NCBI GenBank assembly: GCA_015243575.1
Contig: CP042469.1
Coordinates: 1,054,001-1,118,000, forward strand
Source of the DNA: Clostridiales bacterium
Lineage (GTDB): Bacteria; Bacillota; Clostridia; Peptostreptococcales; Anaerovoracaceae
Direction of reading: 5' to 3'
Length of the DNA: 64,000 bases
Shown: positions 23,932 through 32,332 of the stretch, piece after piece
Position numbering within the stretch: the first letter of the stretch is position 1
Layout of the letters: every line of letters begins with the position of its first letter
The notes under the pieces: generated by a model
What the model was told of the DNA's origin: nothing
Databases searched by the model: none
Seen by the model: the letters and a program-made list of their open reading frames with translations, nothing else
Position numbers and translations under genes: made by a program

Positions 23932-24498
23932 ATGAGAAAAAAAGATGATGAGAAGGAAAAAAGCATAAAAGAAGCAGTGGTGAAGCTGATTCTCCAGGAA
24001 GGCTTTCATGGTACTTCCATCTCCAAAATAGCGAAGATGGCGGGTGTGTCGCCGGCCACGGTCTATATCTATTTTGAAAATAAGGAAATCATGCTGCATA
24101 ACATATACAATGAATGTGCAGAGGAGATTTACGAGTACCTTCTGGACAGGGTGAACCGGGGTATGGCCGGCCCTCAAATTCTGGAGATATTGATCCGCAG
24201 CTATTACAGCTATATTAGAGAAAACAGAGAGATCTTCAGTTTTGTGGAACAGTTTTCAAATTGTCCGTCTCTTGCGAACGGATGTTCTGAAATCAAGGGC
24301 ATCTGCAACATCAATGATCTGATCATTGAGATGAAAAACAGCCGTATTATCAAGAACTACAGCAATGACAACTTACTGGCCATCATGTTCTATCCTGTGA
24401 AAGCCATTGCAGTTGACAATCGAAGAAGCGACGCCGAGCGATCGGATTTGCTGAGAGAAATGATCACCATGATTCAGGATGCTTTATTGGCAGAATAG
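23932..24498 (+). CDS. TetR/AcrR-family transcriptional regulator
   Basis: A 188-aa regulator with an N-terminal TetR helix-turn-helix (residues about 10-55: LILQEGFHGTSISKIAKMAGVSPATVYIYFENKE) and a ligand-binding helical domain I cannot assign. The ATG follows AGAGGTG. It is transcribed from the promoter at 23881, which carries a candidate operator. The same site recurs before lon, so it may repress itself and the following protease gene. The ligand is unknown. Confidence 0.9.
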   Translation: MRKKDDEKEKSIKEAVVKLILQEGFHGTSISKIAKMAGVSPATVYIYFENKEIMLHNIYNECAEEIYEYLLDRVNRGMAGPQILEILIRSYYSYIRENREIFSFVEQFSNCPSLANGCSEIKGICNINDLIIEMKNSRIIKNYSNDNLLAIMFYPVKAIAVDNRRSDAERSDLLREMITMIQDALLAE

Positions 24499-24669
24499 TT
24501 CGCTCGATTTGAAATTAACATTAGAATAATGAATGTATTTTGCGATTAGAACCTGTGTGAATCAAAAGACAAGGGTAGAAAAAACCAAAAAAGGAATTAG
24601 CTTAAGCAGTTAATGCGGGATATTTTGTGAAAACTAAACACAGGAAATCTCGCAAATATTTCAAGATAT

Positions 24670-24696
24670 ATTAAATGAGCATTCACTTATGAATGC
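24670..24696. promoter_or_regulatory. Candidate TetR operator, copy 2, ahead of lon
   Basis: ATTAAATGAGCATTCACTTAT (24670-24690) matches copy 1 in 15 of 21 positions. It overlaps a perfect inverted repeat GCATTCA, CTTA, TGAATGC (24679-24696). It ends 14 bases before the lon start codon, overlapping the likely promoter end and leader. Confidence 0.45.
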
Positions 24697-24710
24697 GGAA
24701 AGGGGATACC

Positions 24711-27089
24711 ATGATAAATTTTGAAGAGAACAGCAAAAAGGGAATTGTAATTCCTGTCTCAAATACAGTTTTGCTTCCGGGAGTAACCTCAGTGCTGAGA
24801 GTAAGCAAGCTTAGTGCAGAGCAGCTACTGCGTCTTGAGGAGGATGATACTGCAAACATTGCGCTGCCGCTAAAACAGAATTTTAGTAATAAGTTTCCGC
24901 AGGAAGAGGACTTCCACAAAATCGGCGTTTCATTTCATATCAATGGAATTGAAAAGACAGACAGAGGATTTCAGTTATCCATTAAAATAGAAGACCGGGT
25001 GGAGATAAAAGAGCTAAAGATTGAAAATGATACCATCTTTGCAGAATATCAGGTCAGCCCGGAAGATCAGGATCTCACCGATCAAAGCAGAGACGAAATT
25101 CTGGAGTATATGAAAAAGGTCACACGGGAAATCAGTGATAAATTTACCGGTGGAGAGCATTACATCAAAATCGTCGATGAATTTAAGGAGCTGAATTCTC
25201 TCATCGTCTATCTGGCTCAATTTTTACCTCTTTCCAATGAGGAAAAGTATGGACTTTTAGAAACTCCTTCGATTAAAGAAAAAAGCCTGCGATTCATGGA
25301 TCATCTTCTGAAGCAGAAGGAAGCCATCGAGCTGCAGATCCAGCTTGCTGAGAAATTCTCTGAAAAAGCGAACAAGCATTATCGGGAAACCGTGCTGAAA
25401 GAGCAGCTGAAAGTGATTCAAGATGAATTGAATGAAGGGAAGCCGGAAGGAAAGAAGGAGACGGATTATCAAAGCAAAATTGAAGAAGCACAAATGCCTC
25501 CGGAAGTTAAGAGTGCAGCCCTTGAAGAACTGGATAAACTCCAGTCGCAAAGCTCAAATAGCCCTGAGTACAACGTGATCCGCAATTATTTGGATCTCCT
25601 GGTACAGCTGCCGTGGAAAAAATCCGAACCAAAACCGGTAAACCTCGGCGAAGCAAGACGAATTCTTGACGAACAGCACTTTGGCTTAGATAAAGTCAAA
25701 GACAGAATCATTCAGCATCTGGCTGTCATGCAGCTGAAGAAGGACAAAAAAGGTTCCATTCTACTCTTGGTAGGTCCTCCCGGTACAGGGAAAACAAGCC
25801 TTGGGAAGAGCATTGCAGAAGCCCTCGAAAGAAAATATATAAGGCTTAGTCTGGGAGGCATCCGGGATGAAGCAGAGATCAGGGGACACCGCAGAACCTA
25901 TATCGGTGCTATGGCGGGCAGAATTATACAGAGCATCAAGAAAGCGGGAGAGACCAATCCGGTTATGATTCTGGATGAAGTTGATAAGCTTATGACAGGG
26001 GGATACAGCGGAGATCCTGCCAGCGCATTGCTGGAGGTACTGGATCCAGAGCAGAACAATACCTTTACAGATCATTACCTTGATCTTCCATATGATTTGT
26101 CAGATGTGTTTTTTATCGCAACAGCAAATTCGACGGAAAGTATTCCAGCACCGCTGCTTGACAGAATGGAAGTAATCCAGATCTCAAGCTATACCATTGA
26201 TGAAAAGTTCCATATCGGAAAGGATCATCTGGTGCCTGCGGTATTGGAAGAGCACGGACTTACACCGGAGCATCTTGTGGTAGAAGATGAAGTTCTTAAG
26301 AAGATCATCAGTGATTATACCCTTGAAGCAGGCGTCAGAGGCCTTAAAAAACAGCTTGCCGGACTGGCAAGAGTTACGTCGGAGAAGATTGTATCCAACA
26401 AGGTAGAGCTTCCGTACAAAGTCAAGATGGATCAGCTGGAAGAACTACTGGGCAAACAGGTTTCAAGACACGATAAAGCCCAGACAGATAATCCGCCCGG
26501 TGTTGTGACTGGACTTGCGTGGACACCTGTCGGTGGCGAAATCTTATTTATAGAAGCGACGGATATGCCGGGAAGCGGTGAAGTAATGCTGACCGGAAAG
26601 CTTGGTGATGTGATGAAGGAATCCGCAAGAATTTCTTTGAGCTTGCTGAAATCGAGACTTCCGCTGAACTCAATCAACTTTAAGGAGAGGGATCTTCACA
26701 TTCACGTACCATCAGGTGCCGTTCCAAAGGATGGGCCTTCTGCAGGGATTGCGCTCTTCACAGCACTCGCATCACTGGTAACAGGGATTAAAGTTGATTC
26801 GAAAATAGCTATGACGGGAGAAATTACCCTGAGAGGGGCAGTGCTTCCCATTGGCGGACTCAAGGAAAAACTGCTGGGAGCACAGCGCGCTGGAATTACG
26901 AAGGTCTTGATTCCAAAGGACAATGTCACCGATCTAAAGGATGTACCGGAGGAAGTAAAAGAACAGCTGACGGTCATTGCGGTCGAAACGGTGGAAGATG
27001 TCCTGAAAGAGACCATTGGGATATCCATGCCAAGGGTTGAACACGTCTTTTCACAGCAAGTAAGCGGACTGCTGCCGTTTCAGGGATAA
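24711..27089 (+). CDS. lon: ATP-dependent Lon protease
   Basis: Lon (LonA type) degrades misfolded and regulatory proteins in the cytoplasm. The 792-aa protein has the N-terminal substrate domain (1-200), a coiled linker, and an AAA+ module with Walker A GPPGTGKT (355-362) and Walker B ILDEVDK. The serine protease domain has the catalytic dyad Ser677 (DGPSAG) and Lys720 (GGLKEK), spaced 43 as in E. coli. The ATG at 24711 follows GGAAAGGGG. It stands alone downstream of a TetR regulator, and a shared operator-like site precedes it. Near-identical pairs of lonA are common in Clostridia; another copy may exist elsewhere. Confidence 0.95.
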   Translation: MINFEENSKKGIVIPVSNTVLLPGVTSVLRVSKLSAEQLLRLEEDDTANIALPLKQNFSNKFPQEEDFHKIGVSFHINGIEKTDRGFQLSIKIEDRVEIKELKIENDTIFAEYQVSPEDQDLTDQSRDEILEYMKKVTREISDKFTGGEHYIKIVDEFKELNSLIVYLAQFLPLSNEEKYGLLETPSIKEKSLRFMDHLLKQKEAIELQIQLAEKFSEKANKHYRETVLKEQLKVIQDELNEGKPEGKKETDYQSKIEEAQMPPEVKSAALEELDKLQSQSSNSPEYNVIRNYLDLLVQLPWKKSEPKPVNLGEARRILDEQHFGLDKVKDRIIQHLAVMQLKKDKKGSILLLVGPPGTGKTSLGKSIAEALERKYIRLSLGGIRDEAEIRGHRRTYIGAMAGRIIQSIKKAGETNPVMILDEVDKLMTGGYSGDPASALLEVLDPEQNNTFTDHYLDLPYDLSDVFFIATANSTESIPAPLLDRMEVIQISSYTIDEKFHIGKDHLVPAVLEEHGLTPEHLVVEDEVLKKIISDYTLEAGVRGLKKQLAGLARVTSEKIVSNKVELPYKVKMDQLEELLGKQVSRHDKAQTDNPPGVVTGLAWTPVGGEILFIEATDMPGSGEVMLTGKLGDVMKESARISLSLLKSRLPLNSINFKERDLHIHVPSGAVPKDGPSAGIALFTALASLVTGIKVDSKIAMTGEITLRGAVLPIGGLKEKLLGAQRAGITKVLIPKDNVTDLKDVPEEVKEQLTVIAVETVEDVLKETIGISMPRVEHVFSQQVSGLLPFQG

Positions 27090-27210
27090 GTAAGTAGTTT
27101 TGCTTTCAGGGATAAGAAGAGATTGACTGGGGGTTTGGGAAAATAACCATTCAATAAATAAGGGAACCATTAAAATACGAATAGATCACAGAAAGAAAGA
27201 GGGACATAAC

Positions 27211-27423
27211 ATGAGTTTTACAGTAACAAAGAACACATTGATCGGAGAGATTCTCAATGCGGACAGAACCACAGCTCCATACTTTTTAGAAATGGGAATG
27301 CATTGCCTTGGCTGCCCGTCTTCTTCCGCGGAGAGCCTGGAAGAAGCCTGCATGGTACACGGTGTTGAGGTGGAAGACCTTATCGGAAAATTAAACAATC
27401 ACCTTGCTAGCAAGGAAGCTTAA
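27211..27423 (+). CDS. DUF1858 protein (hybrid-cluster-associated redox disulfide domain)
   Basis: A 70-aa single-domain DUF1858 protein. The fold includes the pair of cysteines in MHCLGCPSS, a redox-active CxxC next to a conserved glycine, and the C-terminal helix pattern SLEEACMVHGVEVEDLIGKLN. Family members are fused to or located next to hybrid cluster protein, and are thought to act as small disulfide or metal carriers; no hybrid cluster gene is nearby. The ATG follows AGAGGG. It is monocistronic and ends at a strong terminator. Confidence 0.88.
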   Translation: MSFTVTKNTLIGEILNADRTTAPYFLEMGMHCLGCPSSSAESLEEACMVHGVEVEDLIGKLNNHLASKEA

Positions 27424-27480
27424 TTGTATCCAGGAAATCAGCCGTTACTGGCATAATTTCCCCACACAATTGATTCCAAT

Positions 27481-27531
27481 CAAAACGCCATTGGAGGTAT
27501 TCAATGGCGTTTTGGTATTTTTGTATTTTTT
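27481..27531. terminator. Strong intrinsic terminator between convergent genes
   Basis: A perfect 13-bp stem, CAAAACGCCATTG (27481-27493) with CAATGGCGTTTTG (27502-27514), is followed by GTATTTTTGTATTTTTTT. It ends transcription of the DUF1858 gene and borders the convergent UroD-family gene. Confidence 0.92.
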
Positions 27532-27537
27532 TGGATG

Positions 27538-28542
27538 TTATAGCTGCTCTGTCAACGCTTCGAATACAGCTTTTAAATTCTCAGGGGGTGTATATTTGGG
27601 AACTTCACAGCCTGCACTCATGATAAGATCCGCACCTCCAATGATGAGACTGTTCCGGACATGCTCCTTGACCGTTTCGGGATCGCTGTCGAGAAGCACA
27701 GATACCGGGTCAAAGTTGCCGCAGACGAGGGCCTTCCCTCTGATGGCTTCTACAGCGGTCTTCAAATCCACAAGATGATCGATATCGATGATTTCAGCGC
27801 CACTACCTGCCATCTGGTCGAGCAGCGCCGTAGTATTACCGCAGATATGCAGTTTTGCCTTCGCTCCGGCTTCATGGATCACTTTGATAAGCTTTTGCTC
27901 TGCAGGAAGAACGACCTCCTTGTAAAATTTAGGACTAATGAGGGAAGCGGCTGCATCACCGATACCAATCCATTGTGCTCCTTCTTTGATTTGCGCTTTC
28001 GCAAATAGGATGCTTTGTTCCAGACAGATTTCTACCAGTTCATTGATGAAATCAGGATTTTTCTTAATATCATACATGAGCTGGTACATTCCTCTGAGAT
28101 CATTTGCCTCGGCAAATGCGCCTTCTACCCAGCCAAGAATCGGAATTTCACCATTGCATTCCTGTTGATAGAGAGAAACTGCCTTGAGACGGTCACACAT
28201 TCTTTCTGACGATGCGGGATCGATGGTTTTCAGCTTTTTAACATCTTCATAATTTTTTATATAAGGATCGGTACAGCGGGGAACATCGTCCTCGAGTATG
28301 ATGACTGTACCTCCAAACCCTGCGGTTTCCCGAAAGGGATCTGAGATTGCACTAACCATATCAATCCCAAAGTCTCGGCAGCAGGTTAGGTTTCCTTCCA
28401 CGAGATATCTGTAATCTGTACAGTACTTTCCATATGGGATATTGATATACTTGGCTGCAAACTGCATGATAATGTTTAGATTTGGAACACGGTCGACAGG
28501 AAGTTTTGCTAGTCTGCTTTCAACTCTTTCCATACTGTTCAT
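27538..28542 (-). CDS. Uroporphyrinogen decarboxylase-family methyltransferase (MtaA/CmuA-like)
   Basis: A 334-aa TIM-barrel protein of the URO-D superfamily. It belongs to the MtaA/MtbA/CmuA branch, which transfers methyl groups between corrinoid proteins and coenzymes, rather than to the haem enzyme. The zinc-binding His and Cys residues of that branch are present (KLHICGN about 235-241 and a Cys in SAGCEVP about 308-314). No corrinoid protein or MttB-type gene is beside it, so the methyl donor and acceptor are unknown. The ATG at 28542 is chosen because of GAGGAGG 7 bases upstream, in preference to a TTG two codons earlier. Confidence 0.85.
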   Translation of the reverse strand: MNSMERVESRLAKLPVDRVPNLNIIMQFAAKYINIPYGKYCTDYRYLVEGNLTCCRDFGIDMVSAISDPFRETAGFGGTVIILEDDVPRCTDPYIKNYEDVKKLKTIDPASSERMCDRLKAVSLYQQECNGEIPILGWVEGAFAEANDLRGMYQLMYDIKKNPDFINELVEICLEQSILFAKAQIKEGAQWIGIGDAAASLISPKFYKEVVLPAEQKLIKVIHEAGAKAKLHICGNTTALLDQMAGSGAEIIDIDHLVDLKTAVEAIRGKALVCGNFDPVSVLLDSDPETVKEHVRNSLIIGGADLIMSAGCEVPKYTPPENLKAVFEALTEQL

Positions 28543-28692
28543 GGGCAAGCCTCCTCAGAAAAAATGCCTTGTATCAAATTGATGATCAGTTTTCCTTAAT
28601 GCTGTAAATTTCGAATGAAAGCCGCTGTCTTATTAGATACTGTCAATGTAACATATAGATTGGGTGGATTCAATCAATTTCATAATCATATA

Positions 28693-28732
28693 AATTGGCC
28701 CTATCAAAATATAAATAACTGGCTCTAGTAAT
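28693..28732. promoter_or_regulatory. Direct repeats, candidate MocR binding site
   Basis: Two 15-base direct repeats, AATTGGCCCTATCAA (28693-28707) and AACTGGCTCTAGTAA (28717-28731), match in 11 positions and are 24 bases apart, about two helical turns. Direct repeats with a TGGYCY core suit GntR/MocR regulators. The gene-free stretch 28543-28851 otherwise holds a TTGACA at 28769-28774 with no good -10 and nothing else I can support. Confidence 0.45.
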
Positions 28733-28851
28733 CATTCCAGATTAGGCGTAAAATGCTGTTAATACTAGTTGACAATTTAACTTATCATTTATTGAACCAG
28801 TATCGTTAAAACCAAGAGGATCATATTCAATAGGAATCAGGAGGCTGAATC

Positions 28852-29307
28852 ATGGAAACAAAATCGGAAGCAAAATATGTATTTATTATTCAATGCGAGA
28901 TTGCCAGACAAAGGTGCAGCGGTTTCGCATGTACAAACGGATTCTACAACAGAGATGACGTATTTCAGGGGTATGATGACGGAGTCAGATATATTGCAAT
29001 CACCTGCGGGGGTTGCTGCGGTGCAGGTCTGGCGGCCAGAATGGAGCATTTTTCAAACAAGCTTCGGAAAACCGATGTGACAAAGGATGAGGTAGCGGTT
29101 CATCTGTCCTCCTGTATGGTTACGGACAATTACCACCACGATCGATGTCCACACACTGAATATATCAAAGGTCTCATCATCAAAAAGGGATATAAAAACA
29201 TTACTGAAGGCACATACATAAGCAAGACTGCTGAGAAGAAGCGGGAAAAAGGGGAATATAAGCGGTATGCTGATACTACAGAAGGAATCAAAACAAGCCT
29301 TATATGA
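28852..29307 (+). CDS. CGGC domain protein
   Basis: A 151-aa protein with the CGGC domain: Cys15 and the pair around RCSGFAC, YDDGVRYIAITCGGCCG (residues 41-57) and the later HLSSCMV and RCPHTEYIKG. The family probably binds metal through these cysteines and histidines; its function is not established. A basic tail (about 110-151) is extra. The ATG follows CAGGAGG. The last 41 bases overlap the MocR regulator gene in another frame, so the two are tightly coupled. Confidence 0.85.
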   Translation: METKSEAKYVFIIQCEIARQRCSGFACTNGFYNRDDVFQGYDDGVRYIAITCGGCCGAGLAARMEHFSNKLRKTDVTKDEVAVHLSSCMVTDNYHHDRCPHTEYIKGLIIKKGYKNITEGTYISKTAEKKREKGEYKRYADTTEGIKTSLI

Positions 29308-30721
29308 ACAAATCTATGATCAGCTGAAAGAGCAGATCCTAATGGGTAAGCTAGCAGAAAACAGTACACTGCCTTCAACAAGGAGTATGGCAAAGCAGCT
29401 GCAAGTGAGCAGAAATACCGTAGAAAGCGCATATCATCAGCTCTGTTCTGAAGGCTATCTATCCAGCAAGGCCTGCAGCGGTTATCGGGTTGAAAAAATT
29501 CAATCCAATCTGATCTATGACAATCCTCATCACGATTATCATTACCGTGATGAACATATTGTGTCTGAAGAAGAGAAAAACGAGCAGGGGACGGCTGAGA
29601 TCCAAATATCGTTTCAGTATGGGCGGCTGGAGTTTGCTGATTTTCCGATTAGAACCTACCGGAGAATCATGAATCAGATTCTGCTCTCTTCTGAGATCAC
29701 TAACATTTCTGCCTATAACAACAGAATTGGGGAGCCGGAACTCAGACAGGAGATTATGAAATATCTCTATGCTTCCCGAGGCGTAAGGTGCACACCGGAG
29801 CAGATTATCCTCTGCTCCGGTATGCCCGCCTGCATCAGCCTGATCAGTCAATTGATGATGAAGCATACAGCGGAAATTGCGCTTGAAGAGCCCTGTTACG
29901 ATACCGTAAGACATACATTCCGAAACCACGGTCTAGGTATTATTCCCGTAGATGTTGGCAAGGATGGAATTACTCTTGAAATACTTGAGAAGTCAGGAGC
30001 GAAAGCAGTCTATGTAACTCCCTCCCATCAATTCCCTACAGGAGTGGTGATGCCTGTAAATAAAAGACTTGCTCTCATCGAATGGGCGGAGCAAAACGAT
30101 GCATTTGTCATCGAGGATGATTATGACAGTGAACTTCGGTATAACAGTAAACCGATTCCGTCTCTGCAGTCAATGGACCGGAAAGGGAGGGTCATCTATA
30201 TCAATACCTTTTCCAAGGCTTTTGCACCGGGGATGCGGCTTAGTTTTATGGTATTGCCTGCTGCATTGATGGAGGAGTATCGTCTTTCTTTTGGCAGATA
30301 CAACTGCTGTGTGCCCTGGCTGGAGCAAAAGATCATGAGCATTTTTATGAAGGAAGGGCATTGGGTAAGGCATCTTAGGAAAATCAATGTGATCAATAAA
30401 AAGCGCCATGATACGCTGATCAGCGCCATTCATACCAGCATGGGCGAAAAGGTGAGGATTTACGGCAGGAACGGCGGGCTACACATTATTCTCGAAGTGA
30501 AAAATGGAATGAAGGAGGGGGAGTTGATCAGTACAGCCCTTGCAGCAGGCATCAAGGTATATCCGGTATCCGGATATTATGCAGACTACAGCAGAGCAAA
30601 AGGGAATCAGGTACTGATCGGATATAGCAGTCTTTCAGAGGCGGAGATAGAAACAGGAGTCCGCATCTTAAATGAGGTCTGGTTTCATGATGGACATAAT
30701 CGGAAAATGAAGGCTCTTTGA
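29267..30721 (+). CDS. MocR/PdxR-family regulator (GntR HTH fused to aminotransferase fold)
   Basis: A 484-aa regulator. The N-terminal winged helix (about 1-75, YEQIYDQLKEQILMGKL and LPSTRSMAKQLQVSRNTVESAY) is GntR type. The rest is an aminotransferase class I fold with the PLP lysine at Lys317 in NTFSKAF. MocR proteins use PLP or its adducts as effector, controlling vitamin B6, GABA, taurine or cell-wall genes. The ATG follows AAAAAGGGG and lies inside the end of the CGGC gene. Direct repeats at 28693-28731 are candidate operators, suggesting autoregulation of the two-gene operon. The target pathway is not clear. Confidence 0.92.
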   Translation: MLILQKESKQALYEQIYDQLKEQILMGKLAENSTLPSTRSMAKQLQVSRNTVESAYHQLCSEGYLSSKACSGYRVEKIQSNLIYDNPHHDYHYRDEHIVSEEEKNEQGTAEIQISFQYGRLEFADFPIRTYRRIMNQILLSSEITNISAYNNRIGEPELRQEIMKYLYASRGVRCTPEQIILCSGMPACISLISQLMMKHTAEIALEEPCYDTVRHTFRNHGLGIIPVDVGKDGITLEILEKSGAKAVYVTPSHQFPTGVVMPVNKRLALIEWAEQNDAFVIEDDYDSELRYNSKPIPSLQSMDRKGRVIYINTFSKAFAPGMRLSFMVLPAALMEEYRLSFGRYNCCVPWLEQKIMSIFMKEGHWVRHLRKINVINKKRHDTLISAIHTSMGEKVRIYGRNGGLHIILEVKNGMKEGELISTALAAGIKVYPVSGYYADYSRAKGNQVLIGYSSLSEAEIETGVRILNEVWFHDGHNRKMKAL

Positions 30722-30800
30722 AATCATATTCCAGAAAATAGATTTGACTGCACAGCATTTCTCTGTTAAGCTTAAATGAATTGAATAAAAAAATTGTTTT

Positions 30801-30922
30801 CTAGGGTTCCGTAATAGTAATATTAGACTGGTCCGAGAGAAAACGCACAATTGATACAAAATTGTGTACACGGAGGGATAAAAGCCTAGGAGTTTAACAT
30901 GACTCCTGGGCTTATTTTTTTT
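30801..30922 (+). promoter_or_regulatory. Guanidine-I (ykkC-yxkD) riboswitch with intrinsic terminator
   Basis: The conserved core elements occur in order: CTAGGGTTCCG (30801-30811), ACTGGTCCGAGAG (30827-30839), a variable hairpin (CACAATT/AATTGTG), then ACACGGAGGGATAAAAGCC (30868-30886). The 3' part AAGCCTAGGAGT (30882-30893) also pairs with ACTCCTGGGCTT (30902-30913), with a single G-U pair, and is followed by ATTTTTTTT. That forms the terminator that guanidine binding would prevent. It should therefore switch on the gene at 30998 when guanidine is present. Identification is by recognition of the consensus; no covariance search was run. Confidence 0.92.
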
Positions 30923-30961
30923 ACTGAAATAAACTAAAACGGGAAGAGATTGCCGTTTTGA

Positions 30962-30981
30962 TCAAACGATCGTACGTTTGA
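30962..30981. repeat. Perfect inverted repeat before the riboswitch-controlled gene
   Basis: TCAAACG (30962-30968), 6 bases, CGTTTGA (30975-30981), ending 2 bases before the AAAAAGGAGG ribosome site of the 30998 gene. It may be a TetR-type operator or a leader hairpin. Another hairpin, AAAACGG with CCGTTTT, lies at 30936-30959. Confidence 0.5.
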
Positions 30982-30997
30982 GAAAAAGGAGGACAAA

Positions 30998-31726
30998 ATG
31001 CTCGGATTATTTCTATCTACTATTTTAACAAGTGCAGCAGACAGCTTGAATCCAATCGCTATCACGCAGCAGTTTGTACTGCAGGGCATGGTAAGAAAAC
31101 CGCAGCACATCTGGTATTTCATTCTATCCATTGCACTGACTAACCTGGCAAGCGGATATTTGGCTTATTACGGACTGCTTGCCGTCTTTGGGAGCTTTGC
31201 TGAGAAACTCATCGCAGGGTTTGGAACACATTTGTTTGCAGCAGAATTGATGCTTGGAATTACTTTTCTCATGTTGTGCTGCTGGCTCATTCAAAATCAA
31301 AGAATCCAGAAGCTGAAACTACAGCTGCGTTCGGCTTCGGAAGAAAGGGAGCGGCCATCTGCTGAAGAGGCAGCTGCGAAAAAGATTAAGTCCGTTTCTC
31401 CCATTGCACTGGTGGTGCTTGGAATCGCTGCAACGATATCGGAACTATTAACGGCTTTGCCTTACTTCGCTTTTTTAGGAATTCTGTTTCAGTATCAGCT
31501 GTCGCTGGGAGAGCTTACGGGTTTGCTGCTGGTGTATAATACGATCTATTCTTTGCCGTTGATCTTTTTATATATTGTTTATATGAGAGCGAGAGATCAA
31601 TTCGACAGACTTTACCTTTGGATGAAGCAGAAAATGTCAGTGGTTTCGGGAGGAATTGCGCCAGCTGCAGCAGGATTGATTGGTAGCCTTTTGGTATATC
31701 ATTCTCTATCCATCCTGGTAAGATAA
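30998..31726 (+). CDS. GAP/LysE-superfamily membrane protein under a guanidine riboswitch
   Basis: A 242-aa protein with about six membrane helices. The family marks of the GAP (SfLAP-like) branch of the LysE superfamily are seen: ADSLNPIAI near the N-terminus and the paired motif SELLTALPYFAFLG after a charged cytoplasmic loop (about 105-140). The superfamily exports amino acids and similar small cations. The gene is the first one after a guanidine-I riboswitch, so export of guanidinium is the natural inference; the well-known riboswitch-linked exporters belong to the SMR (Gdx/SugE) family instead. The ATG follows AAAAAGGAGG. Confidence 0.8.
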   Translation: MLGLFLSTILTSAADSLNPIAITQQFVLQGMVRKPQHIWYFILSIALTNLASGYLAYYGLLAVFGSFAEKLIAGFGTHLFAAELMLGITFLMLCCWLIQNQRIQKLKLQLRSASEERERPSAEEAAAKKIKSVSPIALVVLGIAATISELLTALPYFAFLGILFQYQLSLGELTGLLLVYNTIYSLPLIFLYIVYMRARDQFDRLYLWMKQKMSVVSGGIAPAAAGLIGSLLVYHSLSILVR

Positions 31727-31806
31727 TGGTATAATGAATAAATGAAACGAAATCCTCTGATTTTGTTGTCGGATGGATACATTGAAATACTTAAAGGGGA
31801 TTGTTT

Positions 31807-32265
31807 ATGGAAATCAGAGAGTATCTGCCATCAGATTGCAACGAGATGGCGGAATTATTTCACCGAACAGTACACTCAGTCAATATAAGAGATTATACCA
31901 AAGAGCAGATTGATGCATGGGCCTCCGGCGATTTGGATCTCGACGTATGGAACCGATCATTCCTTGAACATGATACATTGGTTGCCATAGCGGGCAGCAT
32001 GATTGTGGGCTTTGGTGATATGGATAAAAGCGGATATCTAGATCGTCTCTTCGTTCATAAAGATCACCAGCGCAAGGGCATTGCTGAAGCACTCTGTAAT
32101 CAACTGGAAAGCCGGAACTCTTCAAGATGCTTTACGACTCATGCCTCGATAACCGCAAAGCCTTTCTTTGAAAAAAGAGGGTATCAGGTAATCAAAGAAC
32201 AAAGTGTTGAACGCAGAGGGGTATTCTTTAAGAACTATGTTATGGAAAAAAATATTCGTTGGTGA
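31807..32265 (+). CDS. GNAT-family N-acetyltransferase
   Basis: A 152-aa acetyltransferase of the GNAT fold. N-terminal MEIREYLPSDCNEMAELF, a central beta-strand core (DTLVAIAGSMIVGFGDM), the acetyl-CoA loop HKDHQRKGIAEALCNQLE (about 83-100; consensus RxxGIGxxL) and the final FFEKRGYQVI. The substrate is unknown. The ATG at 31807 is used because of AAAGGGGA; a TTG two codons earlier is too close. It lies 80 bases after the GAP-like gene and could be read through, but no functional tie is clear. Confidence 0.88.
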   Translation: MEIREYLPSDCNEMAELFHRTVHSVNIRDYTKEQIDAWASGDLDLDVWNRSFLEHDTLVAIAGSMIVGFGDMDKSGYLDRLFVHKDHQRKGIAEALCNQLESRNSSRCFTTHASITAKPFFEKRGYQVIKEQSVERRGVFFKNYVMEKNIRW

Positions 32266-32332
32266 TTCAGGATAGAATAAAATGATTAGAATCATATAAT
32301 GCCATTGGCGGAATGAAAAGAGGGGGTAGCGT

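Noticed and set aside
28769-28797. TTGACA as the promoter of the CGGC-MocR pair
   Set aside because: No acceptable -10 hexamer at a 16-18 base spacing.
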